Shown in pieces: positions 5,928 to 8,937 of a stretch of 8,937 nucleotides of DNA (positions are counted from its first letter, which is position 1; each line of letters opens with the position of its first letter). A program made the translations under genes and the position numbers. This stretch comes from Gammaproteobacteria bacterium (GTDB taxonomy: Bacteria; Pseudomonadota; Gammaproteobacteria; JAJDOJ01): positions 1 to 8,937 of the forward strand of contig JALVEU010000265.1 in assembly GCA_027030565.1 (NCBI GenBank), written 5' to 3'. Below the pieces are notes generated by a model. It saw nothing but the letters and a program-made list of their open reading frames with translations, did not search any database and was not told the DNA's origin.

Positions 5928-7486
5928 CGGGTGTGGTGCCGGCGAGGCGGGTCCAGCTGGGTGGCGAACCCGTGCAGGAACCGCCTCCGCTGGCGCAGGT
6001 CCCGAAAGAGCCAGACACGCAGGCCCCGTGCATCCCGGGCGAGCACATAGTCCCGCCGGATGTCCCCCCCGTCCCACCACCCGGTCTCGATTCGTTCCGG
6101 CCCGTTTTCCGATTCCAGCGTTTCGCCGTGGAGCAGACCCCGTGCGGGCAGGGGAACCGGTCGTCGAAGCAGCCAGAGTGGGCGCGGAGCGCGCGGTAGG
6201 AAATCGCGCTCCCCAGACCCCACCGACTCGGGGCGTGGGTCGCCGGACCGGCGTAGTCTTTTCAGGGCCCCCGGTCCGAGGCGTGCCCGCACCCGTTGCA
6301 GGGTCCATGTCCAGCTCTCCTGAGTCTCTGCAGCCCGGCTGAGGAGCTCCCCTTCCCGGGGGGTGGCGGGCTGGATCGCGTCGGCACGCAGGTGCAGCGC
6401 AGTCACGGGGGCAGGCAGTCGCGCGTTCTCCAGGTGGATCCGCAGGAGCTCGCCCAGGCAGCCCACGTCGTGGCTGGGGCTCCGGAGCTCGATGCGCAAG
6501 CAGGTGGGAGGACGCCGGTCGTGGAAAAGCTCCAGTGTGAAACCGGGCACCGCCGCTCCTCGCTGCCCCAGCCATCGGCCCAGATCCTGCAGGAGGTTCT
6601 CGGCGGCGCCATGGAGGCGGTCGGCCTGGCAGGTCTCTGAAGGCAGTTCCAGGGTGCGCCGATAGCGTTCGGGGGGATGCCAGGGGGCCAGGACCTCTGT
6701 TTGCTCTCCCTGCAGACGGGCCAGCCAGTCCGTGAACGCCCTACCGAAGCGGCGGGCCAGGCCGGCGCGGGGCAGACGCATCAGATCCCCGAGGGTGCGG
6801 ATCCCCGTCTGGCGCAGGCGGCGTCGCAGATGTTCGGGCCAGGGTGCCACGTGGACGGGAACGTTTCGCAACGCCGCCAACAGATCCGGGCACGTCTGCG
6901 CGATGCGGGTCTTTCCGGGAAGGCGGGCGAGCAGGCGGCTGGCAGCCGGAGTGGGCGTGAGGGCCAGCCGGCTCTCGTGACCCTGGCGGCGGAGCCCACG
7001 GCGAACCGCCCGGCACAGGGCCTCGGGACCGCCGAAGAGCGTTAGACTCCCGTAGACCTCGAGCAGCAGGAGATCGGGGGGCTCGGGCACCACGATCGGG
7101 GTGAACCGGTTCGCCCATGCGGCCAAGGCCATCAAACGGCGCTGTTCGGCGCGTGTGTCCCGCATGCGCGTGGTGAGACCCGGTGACAGGGCACAGGCCG
7201 TGGCCAAGGTCATGCCCGGCTGCACGCCCGCCCGTTCCGCCTTCGGAGAGGAGGCGTAGATGATGGTCAGGCCCGCACGCGACTCCACCACTGCGTCCAT
7301 CGGATCCGAAGACGTGCCTGAGAGGGAATGCTCGGTAGGGGTCCCCAGGGCCTCCAAGGCCAGGCGGGGCAGATGAATGCCCAGCCAGAGGACCTGGCGC
7401 CGTGGATGTCCGGCCCTCGGCCGCTGGGGTGCAGGCGCCGGCTCCGGGAGGGGAAGCGGGTGGCCGTGAAGGGCGAGGCCGGACAT
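5924..7486 (-). CDS. imuB: Translesion-synthesis accessory protein ImuB (inactive Y-family polymerase homologue)
   Basis: ImuB is a catalytically dead Y-family polymerase relative that, with ImuA and the DnaE2 polymerase, carries out damage-induced mutagenic bypass. The 520-residue product begins its palm-like domain with QVLWLGIHLPRLALEAL (31-47), where active DinB proteins have the DxD metal ligands; the second site reads LLEVYGSLTLFGG (141-153), also without the acidic pair. A helix-hairpin-helix-like segment is at 219-260. The C-terminal ImuB signature is clear: GWWDGGDIRRDY (469-480) and VWLFRDLRQRRRFLHG (491-506). The expected clamp-binding motif is degenerate (EGELLS, 378-383). ATG 7486 is chosen because AGGAGGA precedes it, overlapping the imuA stop; the frame also continues upstream through the imuA region. 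The gene shares an operon with imuA and has a 4-bp convergent overlap with regA. Confidence 0.93.
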   Translation of the reverse strand: MSGLALHGHPLPLPEPAPAPQRPRAGHPRRQVLWLGIHLPRLALEALGTPTEHSLSGTSSDPMDAVVESRAGLTIIYASSPKAERAGVQPGMTLATACALSPGLTTRMRDTRAEQRRLMALAAWANRFTPIVVPEPPDLLLLEVYGSLTLFGGPEALCRAVRRGLRRQGHESRLALTPTPAASRLLARLPGKTRIAQTCPDLLAALRNVPVHVAPWPEHLRRRLRQTGIRTLGDLMRLPRAGLARRFGRAFTDWLARLQGEQTEVLAPWHPPERYRRTLELPSETCQADRLHGAAENLLQDLGRWLGQRGAAVPGFTLELFHDRRPPTCLRIELRSPSHDVGCLGELLRIHLENARLPAPVTALHLRADAIQPATPREGELLSRAAETQESWTWTLQRVRARLGPGALKRLRRSGDPRPESVGSGERDFLPRAPRPLWLLRRPVPLPARGLLHGETLESENGPERIETGWWDGGDIRRDYVLARDARGLRVWLFRDLRQRRRFLHGFATQLDPPRRHHTR

Positions 7487-7502
7487 GGACCGAGGTCTCC
7501 TC

Positions 7503-8162
7503 CTATTTCGGTGTGGGGTCGATGGGATGAGCCGGAGGCGTGCTCCGGTCCAGGCGGATCCGATGCCGGCGGAGTGTCCCGTGGATCTTGGTGAACTCGA
7601 CCGAGAGCCCGGTGCGCAGAGGGCGTACGCGGAGGCGTATCCCCGCAGCCGAGGGCCGGTCGTGGCCTCGGGAACGAAACAGCACCCCAATCCCTGCGCC
7701 TTGGGCGGCTGCGAGCCGCAGGCGGCGCAGCGCAGCCCGGGAGGCGTCTCGAACCCAGCACAGGGCGATGGCACAGGCAGGGCAGCGAAGGCACTGTTCC
7801 ATGACCCACAGGCCCTGCGCATCGGTTCCGGGATCGTCCACAACGAGGACCCGTTCGGGCGTGATCCCCCAGGCCTGCAGCCCGGGTGCATGGAGTGTCC
7901 AAGGCGGGGCGATCCAGACCGCCCACCGTTCCGCGACTGTGCCCGCGGCCATGGCCGGGAGGAACAGTTCCGTGCCCAGATGGGGCAGAGGGGCGGCGTC
8001 CACTTCCATGAGCACGCCGACCGGCCAGCCCCGACCCGGAAGTATCCGGTCCAGGGCCTCGAACCCGGTGGACACGCACGCCGGGTGATGCCCCCCTCCG
8101 TCCTGTCCCCGCCACAAGCGTCCCGCGCTCATGGCGGCCTGAATGTCTGGTGATGGATCCAT
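7503..8162 (-). CDS. imuA: Translesion-synthesis cassette protein ImuA (RecA/SulA-like)
   Basis: ImuA is a RecA-like fold protein that works with ImuB and DnaE2 in SOS mutagenesis. The 219-residue product shows family features: an N-terminal helix ending in RLWRG, the segment STGFEALDRILPGRGWPVG (about 32-50) in the place of the RecA Walker A region but without a true GxxxxGKT, and WIAPPWTLHAPGLQAWGI. Later come VLVVDD, AIALCWV and a C-terminal FTKIHG-like stretch. The ATG at 8162 is preferred over 8201 because the upstream start would lie inside the LexA-like operator, and GGCGGGGA lies just upstream of the chosen start. imuB follows after 16 bp. The divergent neighbour is the HNH gene. SOS control by LexA is inferred from the operator at 8183-8198. 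Confidence 0.9.
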   Translation of the reverse strand: MDPSPDIQAAMSAGRLWRGQDGGGHHPACVSTGFEALDRILPGRGWPVGVLMEVDAAPLPHLGTELFLPAMAAGTVAERWAVWIAPPWTLHAPGLQAWGITPERVLVVDDPGTDAQGLWVMEQCLRCPACAIALCWVRDASRAALRRLRLAAAQGAGIGVLFRSRGHDRPSAAGIRLRVRPLRTGLSVEFTKIHGTLRRHRIRLDRSTPPAHPIDPTPK

Positions 8163-8182
8163 GGGAAATCCCCGCCTGAATA

Positions 8183-8198
8183 CTGAATATAATATCAG
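8183..8198. promoter_or_regulatory. LexA-like SOS operator upstream of imuAB
   Basis: CTGA-N8-TCAG with an all-A/T core sits inside TACTGAATATAATATCAGCA (8181-8200). It is a perfect palindrome at its arms and differs from the gammaproteobacterial LexA consensus CTGT-N8-ACAG only at the inner base of each arm. It lies 20 bp upstream of the imuA ATG and overlaps TATTAT/TATATT candidates for the imuA -10. A second copy of CTGAATA (8176-8182) precedes it in direct tandem. imuAB cassettes are known LexA targets in several proteobacteria, which supports the call. Confidence 0.6.
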
Positions 8199-8295
8199 CA
8201 TCTAGGAGACATGGCTTGCACACCCGGAGATCGGATGGATCGGCGTGTGGCCTTTCCGCAGGGGCACCGGTCTCCTTGGACCTCGTCCCTTGAAT

Positions 8296-8324
8296 TTGCC
8301 TCCCGCACGCGGCGCCGCTACCAT
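8296..8324 (+). promoter_or_regulatory. Candidate promoter of the HNH gene (nearly leaderless transcript)
   Basis: TTGCCT (8296-8301) and TACCAT (8319-8324), separated by 17 bp, each match 4 of 6 consensus bases. Initiation would fall around 8330-8332, only 3-5 nt before the ATG at 8335. This agrees with the lack of a convincing ribosome site. The element is weak and could be chance. Confidence 0.3.
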
Positions 8325-8334
8325 CACGGCGGCC

Positions 8335-8931
8335 ATGGAGCGACAAGATCTCCATCTGCGGGTCCTCAGAACCGACGTGGCCGGCATGCCCTTGGAGTGG
8401 ATCGACTACCAAGACGCCGTGCGCCTCTACCACGCCGGACAGGTGGCCTATGCCTGCGGCAGCCTGCTCTATCGCATCCGTGGAGGGATCAACGCGCGCA
8501 CGGGTCGGCGCAGCGTCATCGAGGTCAACTCCATCGTGGCCACCCACGGTGTGCGTCCTCCCGTGCACGAGGACTACACGCCTCCTTTGAACAATCTCGC
8601 CCTGTTCCGCCGCGACGCCTTCCTTTGCCTGTATTGCGGAGAGCGGTTCCCCGCCTCCAGTCTCTCCCGTGATCACGTCACACCGGTGAGCCGGGGCGGC
8701 AGCGACACCTGGACCAACGTGGTCACGGCCTGTAAACGCTGCAATCACCACAAAGGCGGGCGCACCCCGGAAGAGGCGGGCATGACCCTGCTGGCGATTC
8801 CCTTCACGCCCAGCCACGCGGAATACGTGTATCTCCAGGGCCATCGTGTGCTGGCCGACCAGATGCAGTTCCTGCTCGCCCATTTCCCGCGCTCCAGCCC
8901 GCTCCATCGACGCCTGCGGCGCGATCTTTGA
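8335..8931 (+). CDS. HNH endonuclease family protein
   Basis: This 198-residue protein has a C-terminal HNH (beta-beta-alpha metal) nuclease fold. Zinc-binding pairs are C98/C101 in CLYCG and C133/C136 in CKRCN. The catalytic core is D113-H114 in RDHVTPVSRGG, N128 in WTNVV and N137 in the CNHHKGG stretch. The tail RTPEEAGMTLL is typical of a widespread proteobacterial HNH family. The N-terminal 90 residues (LRVLRTDVAGMPLEWIDYQD onward) are the family's conserved non-catalytic domain. The substrate is unknown, and DNA nicking or cleavage is only the family expectation. ATG 8335 fits the family start, although a GTG at 8245 extends the frame with unlikely proline-rich sequence. The gene is divergent from imuA, separated by 172 bp containing the LexA-like site, so damage regulation is possible but unproven. 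Confidence 0.9.
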   Translation: MERQDLHLRVLRTDVAGMPLEWIDYQDAVRLYHAGQVAYACGSLLYRIRGGINARTGRRSVIEVNSIVATHGVRPPVHEDYTPPLNNLALFRRDAFLCLYCGERFPASSLSRDHVTPVSRGGSDTWTNVVTACKRCNHHKGGRTPEEAGMTLLAIPFTPSHAEYVYLQGHRVLADQMQFLLAHFPRSSPLHRRLRRDL

Positions 8932-8937
8932 TCCGCC

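Noticed and set aside
8211..8672. 153-codon plus-strand frame starting ATG after AGGAG
   Set aside because: The ribosome site is too close to the ATG, and the frame is out of phase with the HNH motifs, giving a low-complexity Arg-rich product.
7267..8907. 546-codon minus-strand open frame spanning imuA and the HNH gene
   Set aside because: It crosses two well-supported genes and an intergenic operator, and its sequence is Arg-, Gly- and Pro-rich without motifs.

Overview
The window is high-GC bacterial chromosome, and its gene content points to a gammaproteobacterium. The evidence is a ClpS-ClpA pair of enterobacterial type beside mnmA, a RegB/RegA (PrrBA, RoxSR) redox two-component system, and an imuA-imuB mutagenesis cassette. 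A Chromatiales-like lineage (Ectothiorhodospiraceae and relatives) is my best guess, but the sequence alone does not prove it. There are no tRNA or rRNA genes, insertion sequences, CRISPR arrays or phage genes. The genes are dense and mostly well conserved.

Layout: (1) 1-654, minus strand: the N-terminal 218 residues of MnmA, the tRNA-U34 2-thiolase, cut by the window edge. (2) 655-1032: divergent intergenic region with a candidate sigma70 promoter for clpS. A perfect 7-bp inverted repeat lies over the -10. A very short stretch resembling the start of NudJ, the usual neighbour of mnmA, may be a relic. (3) 1033-3709, plus strand: clpS then clpA, the N-degron adaptor and the AAA+ unfoldase of ClpAP, closed by a clear intrinsic terminator at 3756-3784. 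(4) 3785-4142: long leader or promoter region of the next operon, with a RegA-box-like site and a doubtful 69-codon reading frame. (5) 4143-5927, plus strand: a RegB-type sensor kinase with intact quinone-site and redox-cysteine signatures, followed 3 bp later by the RegA-type response regulator. (6) 5924-8162, minus strand: imuA-imuB, convergent with regA and overlapping it by 4 bp at the stop codons. An AT-rich LexA-like operator lies just upstream of imuA. No dnaE2 follows imuB. (7) 8335-8931, plus strand: an HNH-family nuclease divergent from imuA.

Functionally the window holds three modules: protein quality control (ClpAPS), redox-responsive transcription (RegBA) and damage-inducible translesion synthesis (ImuAB, perhaps with the HNH protein). 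The most interesting signals are regulatory. The clpS and regBA upstream regions share a similar palindromic element (TGCG...AACTTrCCGCA) that resembles a RegA box, which raises the possibility that RegA acts on both. I see no wholly new multi-gene system. The coding genes are recognisable families, and the novelty candidates are small and need testing.
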